A DNA stretch of 64,000 nucleotides from Sulfitobacter sp043557345 (GTDB lineage Bacteria; Pseudomonadota; Alphaproteobacteria; Rhodobacterales; Rhodobacteraceae). Below the pieces are notes generated by a model. It worked only from the letters and a program-made list of their open reading frames with translations. It was not told the origin of the DNA and did not search any database. The position numbers and the translations under genes were made by a program. The stretch lies in contig NZ_JBIFFV010000006.1 of the NCBI RefSeq assembly GCF_043557345.1, forward strand, positions 177,295 through 241,294, in the 5' to 3' direction. Of the stretch, positions 34,965 through 44,006 are shown in pieces (the first letter of the stretch is position 1; every line of letters starts with the position of its first letter).

Positions 34965-35867
34965 CTATTGCGTTTGGCGGCGCCACTGTGAGGGCGACAG
35001 ACCGACCGAGCGTCGAAAGACCCGCGAAAGGTGGGATTGATCGGAAAAGCCGGTTGCCACCGCAATATCGGCAAGCGGGCGCTGCTGGTCGGCCATCATT
35101 TCCTTGGCGGCAAGGACGCGGCATTCGGCGATCCAACGCTGCGGCGACATGCCCGTCGTTTGCTTGAACGTCCGGCCGAACCAGCTTTCGGAAAGCCCCG
35201 CCACATGCGCCAGTTCCGCGACACTGACGGCCCGAAAGATATTCTTGGCCATATGCCGCTGCACTGCCGACATGAGTTGCGGCGTCAACCCACCAGACGC
35301 AGGCGCCGCGGTGTCGAGAGGAGGCGCCACGACGGCCCCCAAGAGCGCCTGCAGCAATCCGTCCAGAACCAACGTACCGCGCTGCGGTGCCTCGACTTCA
35401 CGCGCGGCCAGCCGGGCGAGGGTCAGCAAAATACTGTCGTCGCCTGCAAAAATGAGGCAGCGCGGCAAACTGGAAAGGCCACTGGCGCTCAGCCGCGCTT
35501 GCAAGGCAGCCGCGTCGAAATGAAAGTCGATATGGCTGAGCCTCTGTGCCTTAGCAAGCTTGCTCCAGAGCGGGACGCCGGCAGGCACGAAAAAGGCGCG
35601 CAGCCCGGTCCCATCGGCCCCTTCCTCGGAGGTTCGCAATTGGATCGAGGGCGGCACATCGTCTAGAAACACGACGAGCCGCGGATCGGGCGCAATGTAA
35701 TACCCGCCCCCGCCCCGCTTACCGGAGACGTGCCACACATCCGCGACAGCCCCTGAAAGCGGCCTGAACTTTAAGGGTTTGAGGGTGTGAAGGTCTCTTG
35801 TCCGCGCCTCCATACGAGGGATGAAGGCCCGCGCGTTGCGCAGTTCAGACAGTGAGGACGTCGGCAT
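34965..35867 (-). CDS. AraC-family regulator of the siderophore operon
   Basis: 300 residues. The N-terminal ligand domain includes DVWHVSGKRGGGGYYIAPDP and FFVPAGVPLWSKL. The C-terminal 100 residues hold two helix-turn-helix units: VSVAELAHVAGLSESWFGRTFKQ and RPLADIAVATGFSDQSHLSRVFRR. It lies directly upstream of the receptor gene, as PchR-type activators often do when they respond to iron-siderophore. No strong ribosome site was seen. Confidence 0.85.
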   Translation of the reverse strand: MPTSSLSELRNARAFIPRMEARTRDLHTLKPLKFRPLSGAVADVWHVSGKRGGGGYYIAPDPRLVVFLDDVPPSIQLRTSEEGADGTGLRAFFVPAGVPLWSKLAKAQRLSHIDFHFDAAALQARLSASGLSSLPRCLIFAGDDSILLTLARLAAREVEAPQRGTLVLDGLLQALLGAVVAPPLDTAAPASGGLTPQLMSAVQRHMAKNIFRAVSVAELAHVAGLSESWFGRTFKQTTGMSPQRWIAECRVLAAKEMMADQQRPLADIAVATGFSDQSHLSRVFRRSVGLSPSQWRRQTQ

Positions 35868-36076
35868 GGGGATGACATTTCTGGCAGATCAGAGGATTGC
35901 CCGAATTCCTGACTAATTTTATAAGAAATGTCAAGAAGACCGGTTAAGGTGATATTACTTGGCCTCCGACAGGGACGCAGTGCCTCACAGACCCGAAAAT
36001 ATGACCGTTCGACAAGGCCGGGTCTTTTCATCATCATGACACCCGCGACAGATCATTCCGAACCAAAGAGGCTTTC

Positions 36077-37075
36077 ATGAAAACGCGCAAACTGGGACAG
36101 AACGGGCCGGAGATCAGCTGCGTCGGATATGGCGCCATGTCATTTTCCGACATGTACGGCCCCACCGACGAGGGCGAAAGCCATGCGATCTTGGATAGCT
36201 GCCGCGATCTTGGCATCAGCCATCTGGACAGCGCGAATATCTATGGCATGGGCCGATCCGAAAGCGCCATCGGCAGCTACCTGAAGGCCAACCCGGGCGC
36301 GCGCAAAGACTTCGTGATCGCCACCAAGGCGACGATCACCCGCGACGACGATGGCAACCGGATCCTCGACAACTCCGCCGCGCATCTCGAAGCGGAGTTG
36401 GACAAATCGCTTCAGCGCCTCGGCGTGGACTGTGTCGATCTGTTCTACGCTCATCGTAGGGATCCACGGTTTAGCCCTGAGGAAACGGCGGCCAATCTAG
36501 GCCGTCTGGTCGAAAAAGGAAAAACAAGGGCGATCGGACTGTCCGAAGTCTCTCCCGCCACGCTGAGACGCGCCCATTGGGCCTATCCGATTACGGCGGT
36601 CCAATCCGAGTATTCCTTGTCGACCCGCGCCCCGGACCTCGGTCTGGTGCAGGCTTGCTCGGAACTGGGTGTCGCCATGGTTGCCTTCTCTCCGGTCGGG
36701 CGGTCTTTGCTGACCGACAATCCAATCCCCAAGGACCGCATTTCGCAACTGCCCTTCCTGTCGGGCAACCCCCGTTTCGTAGAGCCGAACCTGAGCGAGA
36801 ACCTCGCCATCACGGATAGGTTCCGCGCCTTGGCAACAGAGATGGAGACTTCGGCAGCCGCACTGGCCATAGCCTGGCTCTTAAGTCGGGGCGAGCATGT
36901 TATCCCGATTCCCGGCACCCGTTATCCGGCACATTTGCGGGAGTGTGCCGCGGGCGCGGAACTGGCGCTTTCGGCCAGCGATCTTGAGCAGATCGAGGCG
37001 GTCCTGCCCGTGGGCTGGGCCCATGGAGACCGCTATTCAGAGGCGCAGTGGCAGGGGCCGGAACGCTATTGTTAG
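36077..37075 (+). CDS. Aldo/keto reductase
   Basis: NADPH-dependent (beta/alpha)8 enzyme of 332 residues, AKR11/13-like. Start at 36077 follows AAAGAGG. Catalytic residues: Asp and Tyr in HLDSANIYGMG (about 50-59), Lys in VIATKATI (near 83) and His in DLFYAHRRD (near 126). The cofactor loop is PIPGTRYPAHLRE near 275. It stands alone, divergent from the AraC gene. Physiological substrate unknown. Confidence 0.87.
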   Translation: MKTRKLGQNGPEISCVGYGAMSFSDMYGPTDEGESHAILDSCRDLGISHLDSANIYGMGRSESAIGSYLKANPGARKDFVIATKATITRDDDGNRILDNSAAHLEAELDKSLQRLGVDCVDLFYAHRRDPRFSPEETAANLGRLVEKGKTRAIGLSEVSPATLRRAHWAYPITAVQSEYSLSTRAPDLGLVQACSELGVAMVAFSPVGRSLLTDNPIPKDRISQLPFLSGNPRFVEPNLSENLAITDRFRALATEMETSAAALAIAWLLSRGEHVIPIPGTRYPAHLRECAAGAELALSASDLEQIEAVLPVGWAHGDRYSEAQWQGPERYC

Positions 37076-37180
37076 GGCGCCTCATCGCCAAACGGGGTCT
37101 CGCGGGGGCGGCAATGTCCCCCTGCCCTTGCGAGTCGCAGCGCCCTTGCGCCCACGCGATCACCATCTACCCTTTTGAAG

Positions 37181-37597
37181 ATGGAGACCTCGGACAAAAA
37201 GCCCGTCAGAAAGCAATACCACTCTCGGAAAGTCGGATCTGACTTACACATTTGGGACGTGCACCGGCTGATGCGCGCGGCGCGTTGGTTAGAGGTGCAG
37301 ATGGTATCGCCCGACGCTATTGCCGAGGCGGATGAGAATTGGTGGTATGGCGCGGCCGATGCCATACCCACCCCACGATCAATTGCGGGCCACCTATCCC
37401 TGATCGGCGACCTCGATCCCCGGCATCCGATTATCCTTTGTGCCGATGGTCGGTTGATGGATGGAATGCACCGTGTCGTGAAGGCGATTGCAGAGGGCCG
37501 CACCCAGATCCCAGCGGTGCGCTTCGCCAAGACCCCGCCGCCTGATTTCGTGAACCGCCCCCTCGACAGCCTACCTTACGACGACGAGACGATCTGA
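37181..37597 (+). CDS. Hypothetical protein, weakly ParB-like
   Basis: About 138 residues. The start ATG at 37181 is preferred over a TTG two codons earlier. The central stretch PRHPIILCADGRLMDGMHRV, followed by AIAEGRTQIPAVRFA, recalls the ParB/Srx-type nucleotide-binding fold, in which a G-x-x-D-G-x-H-R motif is typical. No helix-turn-helix or partition partner is present, so plasmid partition is not implied. It is convergent with the TrkH gene, and its function is unknown. Confidence 0.65.
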   Translation: METSDKKPVRKQYHSRKVGSDLHIWDVHRLMRAARWLEVQMVSPDAIAEADENWWYGAADAIPTPRSIAGHLSLIGDLDPRHPIILCADGRLMDGMHRVVKAIAEGRTQIPAVRFAKTPPPDFVNRPLDSLPYDDETI

Positions 37598-37645
37598 CCG
37601 GTTTGACGCCAGCGCAGGCTCCGTGGCGCGAAGCCAATCGCCCCA

Positions 37646-38989
37646 TCATCCCAGATAAATCTGTCCCGCCGGATATTTGACCTTTGGCACGCTGCGGGTG
37701 GCAAGGAAGAAGCCGATTGCCAAGGGGCCGACCCGCCCGACGAACATGATCGTCATGATGATGAAACGCCCAATGCCATCCAGCTCTGCCGTAATGCCCC
37801 GCGACAGGCCGACCGTTCCAAAAGCGGATGTGACCTCAAAAGCGATATCGGTGAACTGGCCGTCGTGGTTGATGGTCATGACGAATACCCCCGTCAGGAC
37901 CAGCAGCATGGAAATGGTCGTCAGGGCCAAGACCTTCATCACCTCATCCAGCCCCAAGGACCGGCCAAAGGCATGCAGTGTTGTCTGACGCCGAAAAAAT
38001 GCGATCGTGGCAAGCAGCAGGACAAAGAGCGTGGTCACCTTGATGCCACCCGCCGTTGAGGTGCTGCCGCCCCCCACCAGCATCAGCGTCATGGCCAGCA
38101 AGGAGGTACTGTCATGCATCCCGCCGGTGTTGATCGTGTTGAAACCAGCGGTCCGCGGCGTGGTGCCTTGAAACCAACTTGCCCAGAGTTTCTCAACGAC
38201 ACTCAAAGGACCGAGGGTCTCAGGGTTGCCCCATTCCAGAAGGCCAAACATGACACTGCCCCAAGTGATCAGCAGTGCCGTGCCAACCAGCATCAGCTTT
38301 GAATGCAGGGTCAGTTTGCGCCAACTCCGGTTGCGATAGACATCGCCGACCACGATAAACCCAAGCCCGCCAAGGATGAAAAGCGCAGGGATCACCAGAT
38401 TGATGATCGGGTTTCCCACCCACTGCGACAGGCTGTCGGGGTGCAGGGCAAACCCGGCATTGTTGAAGGCGGAAATGGAATGAAAGACCGCCTCCCACAG
38501 CCCGGCCCAGCCGAACTCAGGCACAAAGACAAGGGCCAAAAGCGCGGCACCTACCGCCTCGCAAGCGATGGCGATGATCAAGATCATACGCGCGATATAG
38601 GACAGGTTCGACAGGGATGTCTGGTTCAAATCCTCGCGCAGGATCAGCCGTTGCGGCATGCCGATGGGAATACCAAGCGCCCCCAGCAACAGCACCGCAA
38701 AGGTCATCAGGCCAAGCCCGCCAAGCTGAATCAATGCCGCAATCACCGCTTGACCAAAGCCCGTGAATGCCGCCCCGGTGTCGGCAAGCACCAGCCCGGT
38801 GACCGTCACCGCAGAGGTCGAGGTAAAAAGCGCCTCGCCCAGACCGATGTCACCGTGATGCGAAATCGGCAGCCACAGCAGAACGGCCCCCAGAATGATA
38901 AACGCCATGTAATAGAGCGACAAAAGCGCAGGCGGCGGCATCCGCAGGGTCTTTTTCCGCCGCAGGAGGGACCGAACCGACAGGGCCAT
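37646..38989 (-). CDS. Trk/Ktr-type potassium uptake membrane subunit
   Basis: Membrane transporter of 447 residues with four repeats of the membrane-pore-membrane unit. Filter loops are TSTSAVTVTGLVLADTG, HSISAFNNAGFAL, TTPRTAGFNTINTGG and SAFGTVGLSRGI, each with the conserved Gly. This fits KtrB/TrkH. It starts two bases after the regulatory subunit gene and forms a two-gene operon with it. It imports K+ (possibly Na+-coupled). Confidence 0.92.
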   Translation of the reverse strand: MALSVRSLLRRKKTLRMPPPALLSLYYMAFIILGAVLLWLPISHHGDIGLGEALFTSTSAVTVTGLVLADTGAAFTGFGQAVIAALIQLGGLGLMTFAVLLLGALGIPIGMPQRLILREDLNQTSLSNLSYIARMILIIAIACEAVGAALLALVFVPEFGWAGLWEAVFHSISAFNNAGFALHPDSLSQWVGNPIINLVIPALFILGGLGFIVVGDVYRNRSWRKLTLHSKLMLVGTALLITWGSVMFGLLEWGNPETLGPLSVVEKLWASWFQGTTPRTAGFNTINTGGMHDSTSLLAMTLMLVGGGSTSTAGGIKVTTLFVLLLATIAFFRRQTTLHAFGRSLGLDEVMKVLALTTISMLLVLTGVFVMTINHDGQFTDIAFEVTSAFGTVGLSRGITAELDGIGRFIIMTIMFVGRVGPLAIGFFLATRSVPKVKYPAGQIYLG

Positions 38990-38991
38990 TG

Positions 38992-39669
38992 TCAGAGGCT
39001 GGCCGAAAAGCTGTGCAGGTCTTTGCGCTGGCCCAACAGCAAGAGCAGATCATCGCGCTGCAACTGACATTCGTCTCCATCCTGCCCGATGAATTCGCTC
39101 CCTCGCATCACGCCGATGCAGCGCAGATTATAGGTTTTCCCATGCGGCAGTTCGGTCAGACGCCTGCCCTCAAGGCTTTCGGGTATACGAAAGTTCACCA
39201 CATGGTATCCGTTGCCGAGGCTGACATAGTCCCGCAAGAGCGGGTTGTGCAGGATCTGGGCGATATGCTGGCCAATCTCGACCTCGGGATGCACGATCCT
39301 GTCCACGCCGAGCTTTTTCAGTATTCGGTGATGGGTGCGGGTCGTGGCCTTGGCCCAGACGACCCGAACGCCCACGAGCTTAAGGTTCATCGCCGATAGA
39401 ATGCTGGCCTCTAGGTCCGACCCCATGGCCACCACGGCGGTATCACAGTCCCCAAACCCGGCATCACGGAGCGCGGCATCATCGCGGGCGTCCACGATCA
39501 TGGCCTGCGAAAGGGTATCGGCGAGGTTGGCAACGCGCGCCTCCGAGATGTCGATGCCGATGACATGGTTGCCGAAACGTTGCAATTCCTTCGCAACGGA
39601 GCTTCCGAAGTTGCCCAAACCAACGACACCAAAGGTGCGTCTTTTGATTTTCGTCACGTTACTGTCCAT
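38992..39669 (-). CDS. Trk/Ktr-type potassium uptake regulatory subunit (RCK)
   Basis: 225 residues from 39669; a longer in-frame start at 39840 would run into the divergent promoter region. The Rossmann RCK-N domain starts with GVVGLGNFGSSVAKEL (GxGxxG) and DISEARVANLA, and an RCK-C domain fills about 140-225. It binds nucleotide (NAD(H), ADP or ATP) and gates the adjacent membrane subunit. It is the first gene of the operon. Confidence 0.9.
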   Translation of the reverse strand: MDSNVTKIKRRTFGVVGLGNFGSSVAKELQRFGNHVIGIDISEARVANLADTLSQAMIVDARDDAALRDAGFGDCDTAVVAMGSDLEASILSAMNLKLVGVRVVWAKATTRTHHRILKKLGVDRIVHPEVEIGQHIAQILHNPLLRDYVSLGNGYHVVNFRIPESLEGRRLTELPHGKTYNLRCIGVMRGSEFIGQDGDECQLQRDDLLLLLGQRKDLHSFSASL

Positions 39670-39855
39670 CCAATCTGACTGTCGCGGACCATTGCGGCAA
39701 CGCAGAATGATGTCAATGAAAGGGGCATCCTGAGGTTTCGCAGGCCATTTGCCGCGCGTTTCCCTCTTTCGCGCACATTGGCTGTGTAAAACCGCATGAT
39801 GAAGGGGGCATGTGGTTGATGTATCGAACCTCCAGCACAACCACGCGAGGGTTCA

Positions 39856-41040
39856 ATGATACGAAATACTGCCGCCAGCTACGGGCGCGTCGCCCGGTTT
39901 TTTCACTGGAGCATTGCGCTTTTGGTCTTGCTCGACTTAGGGCTCGGGGTGATTGGGAAATATACGCCGCGTTCAGGTGACACCGTCGGGTTCCTTCAGC
40001 TGTTGTATTCCACCCACAAGACCATCGGGGTTACCGTTCTGGCGCTCGCCGTGCTGCGTGTGATCTGGGCCTTGACGCAACCGCGCCCCCTGCCCCTTCA
40101 CCCCGAACGCCGCCTTGAAACCTTTGCCGCCGAGACAGCCCATTGGGTCTTATACGCGGCTATCTTCCTATTGCCCCTGTCCGGCTGGGTGATCCATTCG
40201 GCAGAAGTCGGCTTTGCGCCGATCTGGTGGCCCTTTGCCCAAGACCTGCCGTTCATTCCAAAATCAGAGCGTTTGGCGGAACTGGCGGCGAATGTTCACT
40301 GGATCGCGGGGATCGTATTGGCGGCCACCGTCGCGGCGCATATTGGCGGGGCCCTCAAACATGCTGTGATCGACCGGGACAGCACTTTGGCCCGCATGTG
40401 GAACGGCCGGGCCGCCGGGGATGCGAAGGCCGCCCACGCGGGCATGGCCGCCTCGACCCTTGCCGCGATGGGGGTTTGGGCGATTGCAATCGGCGGGGCA
40501 CTTACCGTCTTTGCTCCCGCGCATGAGGGCGAGACGGCCGCAAGGCAGCCCGCGCAAAGCACAGCAGGTTGGGTGGTGCAGGAGGGTCGCCTGGCTATCT
40601 CGGTCACCCAGATGGGGGCCGAGGTGACGGGTGGTTTCGCAAATTGGGATGCCCGTATCGAATATGACCCCGACAGCGGCGCGGGAACTGTGAGGGCGGT
40701 CATCGACACCACTTCCCTCAAGCTGGGATCGGTGACGGAACAAGCGAAAGGCCCAGAGTTCTTTGATGTCGCAGCCCATGACAAGGCGGTGTTCGAAGGC
40801 GACATTCGGCGGGTCGGGGGATCGAACCACAGTGCCACAGGGGCGCTGACCTTGGTCGGGCAGACCGTGCCCGTGACCCTTGATTTCGACCTCGTTCTGG
40901 CAGACGGCAGGGCCACCGTGTCTGGCAGCACAGCTCTGGACCGCCGCGATTTCGGCATGGGGGCGGGCTATCCGGATGAAAGCACCGTCGGGTTCAGCGT
41001 GACAACCCTCATCGAACTTGTCGCAACCAAAGCGGAATAG
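39856..41040 (+). CDS. Cytochrome b561-YceI fusion protein
   Basis: 394 residues with two parts. Residues about 8-190 are a cytochrome b561-type four-helix domain with candidate haem His in ARFFHWSIAL, STHKTIGVTVLA, AETAHWVLYA and NVHWIAG. After a further helix (AAMGVWAIAIGGALTVFAP), residues about 236-394 form a YceI lipocalin-like domain (DARIEYDPDSGAGTVRAVID, FGMGAGYPDESTVGFSV). The YceI part would be periplasmic and may bind an isoprenoid quinone. A separate YceI gene is convergent just downstream. Role in respiration or redox stress is inferred. Confidence 0.87.
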   Translation: MIRNTAASYGRVARFFHWSIALLVLLDLGLGVIGKYTPRSGDTVGFLQLLYSTHKTIGVTVLALAVLRVIWALTQPRPLPLHPERRLETFAAETAHWVLYAAIFLLPLSGWVIHSAEVGFAPIWWPFAQDLPFIPKSERLAELAANVHWIAGIVLAATVAAHIGGALKHAVIDRDSTLARMWNGRAAGDAKAAHAGMAASTLAAMGVWAIAIGGALTVFAPAHEGETAARQPAQSTAGWVVQEGRLAISVTQMGAEVTGGFANWDARIEYDPDSGAGTVRAVIDTTSLKLGSVTEQAKGPEFFDVAAHDKAVFEGDIRRVGGSNHSATGALTLVGQTVPVTLDFDLVLADGRATVSGSTALDRRDFGMGAGYPDESTVGFSVTTLIELVATKAE

Positions 41041-41062
41041 GCCAGAGGATGCCTGAACGAAG

Positions 41063-41092
41063 AAGGGCCGCCCAAACGCTTGGGCGGCCCTT
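41063..41092. terminator. Strong bidirectional terminator
   Basis: A perfect 13-bp stem, AAGGGCCGCCCAA (41063-41075) with TTGGGCGGCCCTT (41080-41092), loop ACGC. It lies between the convergent b561-YceI and YceI genes. A-rich and T-rich ends on both sides fit termination from either direction. Confidence 0.8.
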
Positions 41093-41114
41093 GAATTGCT
41101 GCGGCGAATGCCGG

Positions 41115-41693
41115 TTACTCGGCGGGAACCATGGCTTCGACCGAGATGTCGATGGCAACTTCATCGCCAACAAACGGAGCAAACTGGCCCATATCGAAGT
41201 CAGACCGCAACAGCGTGGTCGTGGCATCAAAGCCCGCCCAGGGCCGGTTCTCCATCGGGTGGTCGGCCATTTGGTTCAGCTTGGCGTCCAGCACCACAGA
41301 TTTCGTGATCCCGTTCAGCGTCAGATCGCCGGTGATCAAACCGGTGTCCTCACCCGTCACTTCGATCTTTGTCGACTTGAAGGTCACCACTGGGTTCGCT
41401 TCGGCGCCGAAGAAATCCTCTGTCAGAAAATGCGCTTCGCGGGCGGGCCAGCCGGTAATGAGGCTTTCTGCGGGGAAGGAAACGGCAACACTTGAGGCCG
41501 CGGGGTCTTCTGCGTCCAGTTCAATGCTGCCCTCGAACCCGGAGAACATGCCTGTGGTGGTGGAAAAGCCCAGGTGATTGTAGCTAAAGACGATCTGGCT
41601 ATGCGACGGGTCGAGCATATAGGTCACGGTTTCAGCCTGTGCCGCCGCCGCGAGCGTTGCAGCCACAGCCGTCGAGAGAAGGACGTTCTTCAT
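41115..41693 (-). CDS. YceI-family periplasmic protein
   Basis: About 192 residues from 41693 (MKNVLLSTAVAATLAAAAQA as signal). The lipocalin-like YceI fold is shown by YMLDPSHSQIVFSYNHLG, GFSTTTGMFSGFEGSIELDA and LTLNGITKSVVLDAKLNQ. YceI proteins bind isoprenoid lipids. It is convergent with the b561-YceI fusion, which carries its own diverged YceI domain. Confidence 0.88.
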   Translation of the reverse strand: MKNVLLSTAVAATLAAAAQAETVTYMLDPSHSQIVFSYNHLGFSTTTGMFSGFEGSIELDAEDPAASSVAVSFPAESLITGWPAREAHFLTEDFFGAEANPVVTFKSTKIEVTGEDTGLITGDLTLNGITKSVVLDAKLNQMADHPMENRPWAGFDATTTLLRSDFDMGQFAPFVGDEVAIDISVEAMVPAE

Positions 41694-42189
41694 ATCGGTT
41701 TCATTCCCTGATTTAGGTGCATTCATTACGCCCCTTGGGATAAGCACCCTGCGGAATTGCAGCAACTCTCAACCGTCAACATCTCCTGTGCGTAATCGAA
41801 CAGGCATGCGAGGGGGGGGGGAGCGCTCGTCTTCTGGCCAGAAAAAGCGAAAGACACATCGCGACAGCACAGGCCGCGCGGGCGATGATTGGTTTGTGGG
41901 GGCAGCATCGTGTTTGAGACCAAAAAGACCACCGGGCGAGAACCCGATGGTCTTTAGGTACATTCATAGCGGTCAAAACTTCAGGCGTAATGGGCTAGAA
42001 TTGCTTTCAGTCACTGTCGTCCGACATCAGGATTGGGGTTTGGTCTGAATTTTCCACCAATGAAATCAATTACTTAACTCCGGCAGCGACATTTAGCATC
42101 GCAGCTTGCGACGTCAAATCCAGGGTCCGCGTCGCCGAAAAGACGCTCTGGATCTGGGGGTTCCGGCCCCCGGGCGAACCCTGAAACGA
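41694..42189. other. Intergenic region between YceI and the transposition genes
   Basis: About 500 bases without a credible gene. It holds a run of ten G at about 41812-41821, a terminator-like hairpin at 41924-41955, and TGTCGTCCGACA (41 TG-type inverted repeat) at about 42017-42028. Near 42088-42117, GCGACATT and GCGACGTC occur close together in the same direction; these could belong to a transposon end but no matching end was found. Otherwise nothing is identifiable. Confidence 0.4.
41924..41955 (-). terminator. Candidate terminator, orphan
   Basis: A stem of about 12 pairs with one mismatch (AAAGACCACCGGG with CCCGATGGTCTTT, loop CGAGAA), followed on the minus strand by a run of T. No gene directly upstream uses it, as the TnsC-like gene has its own terminator nearer by. 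Confidence 0.5.
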
Positions 42190-42217
42190 GAAAAGCCGCC
42201 CGATGGGGCGGCTTTTC
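42190..42217 (-). terminator. Terminator of the TnsC-like gene
   Basis: Perfect 12-bp stem: GAAAAGCCGCCC (42190-42201) with GGGCGGCTTTTC (42206-42217), loop GATG. On the minus strand it is followed by a T-rich stretch. It lies 33 bases after the TnsC-like stop. Confidence 0.75.
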
Positions 42218-42249
42218 GACGGGCGGCCGACCATGTCGGCCGGACGGGT

Positions 42250-43311
42250 TCACGTCTTGCGACGGCGTTTTACCTGGCGCTCCTCCTCGTACCGCTGCAG
42301 CGCGTTCATGGTGTCGATGAGCTTCCAGTTCACGGAGACGAACGGGTTCAGCTCTTCGTCGCAATCCATCCGCATCTCGTAGGCGTCCGCGAAATGCGCC
42401 ATGTCGATTTCGGCACTCTCTTCTCCCAGGCACGCGCCGATCGCCTCGATGCTCATCTCGACCGCAACGCCGAACCGACCAGCGGAGGCGTGGATCAGGA
42501 TCTTGATGAACTCGTCTTGCGACAGAATTCCGGAGCCTTCGAGGCCAGCGTCTTCGAACAGCTGCCTCAGGGCATCGCGCAGTACCTCGCCATCACTGGC
42601 AAACGTCATCGGCCGCATTTCCATGGGCTTCATCCGGCGCAAAAAGGTCTTGTCCCCGTTCAGAATATCCGTGGCTTCCGGGGTCGCGGTCATGATCAGG
42701 CAGACCGGCCAGTCCTTGGCCTGCATCAAGTTGCGGAAGACCTTCAGGAAAGGGTCGGTGCTGTCCTTCGTCTTGTAGCGCCCGCTGTCCTGGACCTCGT
42801 CGAGGTGGACGGCCGCGACCCCGCAGAGCTTCAGGTAGGTCGTGACCAGACTTGCCAGGTATTCTTCATCGCGACGCCCCCTGGCGGGATGGCCCAATGC
42901 CTTCAGGATGGCATTCAACGTCTCCTTGAGGGTCGAGCGCCCGGGGACGACGACGCTCAGGATCCGTGTGCCGTACTGCCAGTTGCCGACATGCTGCGTC
43001 AGCGCGTGGTGCTCCTTGATGATCTCCTCCACGATGCGCGACTTGCCGGCGCCGGCCGGACCGATAAGCATGGCTCCCTTCAACTCGCCCTTGCCCTTGC
43101 CCATGCGGGCTTCACGGGCGGCAAGGATATCGAAGACCCTTTTCTGAAAACGGCGGTAGGTTGCAGTCTGTTCAAAGTGTTCTTCAAGACGAACAAGCTG
43201 TGCAGCGAGGGCACTTGTCGCGGTAAACGCCTTAAAGGCTTCGGCACTAACACCAGGCATGGGCGCGGCCACCGTGGTTTCGTCATCGTCGTCGATAGGG
43301 TCATAAATCAT
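42250..43311 (-). CDS. TnsC/TniB-like AAA+ ATPase of a Tn7-like transposition system
   Basis: About 353 residues from 43311; an in-frame start at 43464 would add 51 low-complexity residues and overlap another frame by ATGA, so it remains possible. Walker A GPAGAGKS (about 84-91) and Walker B AAVHLDEVQD (near 165-173) are clear, with a sensor region LIMTATPEA. The C-terminus is basic (KRRRKT). TnsC/TniB bridges the target selector and the transposase. The gene has its own terminator and is separated from the TnsB-like gene by an IS fragment and about 700 further bases. Confidence 0.87.
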   Translation of the reverse strand: MIYDPIDDDDETTVAAPMPGVSAEAFKAFTATSALAAQLVRLEEHFEQTATYRRFQKRVFDILAAREARMGKGKGELKGAMLIGPAGAGKSRIVEEIIKEHHALTQHVGNWQYGTRILSVVVPGRSTLKETLNAILKALGHPARGRRDEEYLASLVTTYLKLCGVAAVHLDEVQDSGRYKTKDSTDPFLKVFRNLMQAKDWPVCLIMTATPEATDILNGDKTFLRRMKPMEMRPMTFASDGEVLRDALRQLFEDAGLEGSGILSQDEFIKILIHASAGRFGVAVEMSIEAIGACLGEESAEIDMAHFADAYEMRMDCDEELNPFVSVNWKLIDTMNALQRYEEERQVKRRRKT

Positions 43312-43495
43312 GGCAAGTTTCTCTCGTTCGCGCTCATCACGGGATGGCGCAGGATTTCGGTATTGTGGCGGTTTGGCTGACCCGCCGGACGAGCGGGCCG
43401 ATACGGATTTTGCCCCTGGCCTACGCCAGATGGCGCCTGTCACCGGGTCATTGGCGCGCGTCATCCCCGCATGGCAACGTTCGGAAAGGACGCCG

Positions 43496-43759
43496 TCACA
43501 GACCGGCGGCAGATTGGTGGCAAGCGGCCCAGTCTCTCTCTCGGTCGGGCCGACTCGTGTTCGTTGTGTCTGTGCATTGCAGCCATGGCGTCCTGATGAT
43601 CACCGGGGCATAGCCCTCCATCCGGCGTACTGCGTCGTCGCAAAGGCAGTAGATCGCCTGGCGCAGCTGCCGTGGATGCCCTTCCGAGGCCTTACGACAG
43701 GCCGGAAAAGCACAGGGTTCATCTTGCATCATGCGACCACAAGGCGCGAGATTCGTCAA
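43496..43759 (-). CDS. Small hypothetical protein upstream of the TnsC-like gene
   Basis: 87 residues, Cys-rich: PCAFPACRKASEGHP, then QAIYCLCDDAVRRMEGY. It starts near an AT-rich stretch (AATACTAATTTAATTTC on the plus strand) that could hold a promoter. I recognise no family. It lies in the gap between the IS fragment and the TnsC-like gene and could be a decayed or uncharacterised accessory gene, or a chance frame. Confidence 0.3.
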   Translation of the reverse strand: MTNLAPCGRMMQDEPCAFPACRKASEGHPRQLRQAIYCLCDDAVRRMEGYAPVIIRTPWLQCTDTTNTSRPDRERDWAACHQSAAGL

Positions 43760-44006
43760 ATACTAATTTAATTTCAGATACTTACGACGAAAACCGCGCA
43801 GACCTAACTTTTCGCAACTGTTCCTTCCCACCTTCCTTCCTGCAGGCATCGCCTGCGCTGCGGTTCCTCGTCGAGCTCAACTTCACACTCAAGGTTATGC
43901 CCCTCCGATCGAAATTTCAGGAATTTGGCACCATATTTTATATAGAAAACTCAACAGCCACCGACATGCGCCGTAAGTGTTGATTGTCACTGAGAACTGA
44001 TGGGGT
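43760..44006. other. AT-rich gap before the IS fragment
   Basis: Lower GC than its surroundings. It contains TTTATATAGAAAACTCAACAGCC-type sequence at 43937-43959 that recurs with three differences at 48334-48356. No gene is credible here. It may hold the promoter for the small Cys-rich frame and the TnsC-like gene. Confidence 0.4.

Noticed and set aside
32698..35040. A 780-codon plus-strand frame opposite the TonB receptor
   Set aside because: The receptor on the minus strand has a full plug and barrel; the plus frame shows no domain.
41812..41821. Run of ten G as a phase-variation tract
   Set aside because: It is in a non-coding gap with no gene start or promoter close enough to be switched; no evidence of function.
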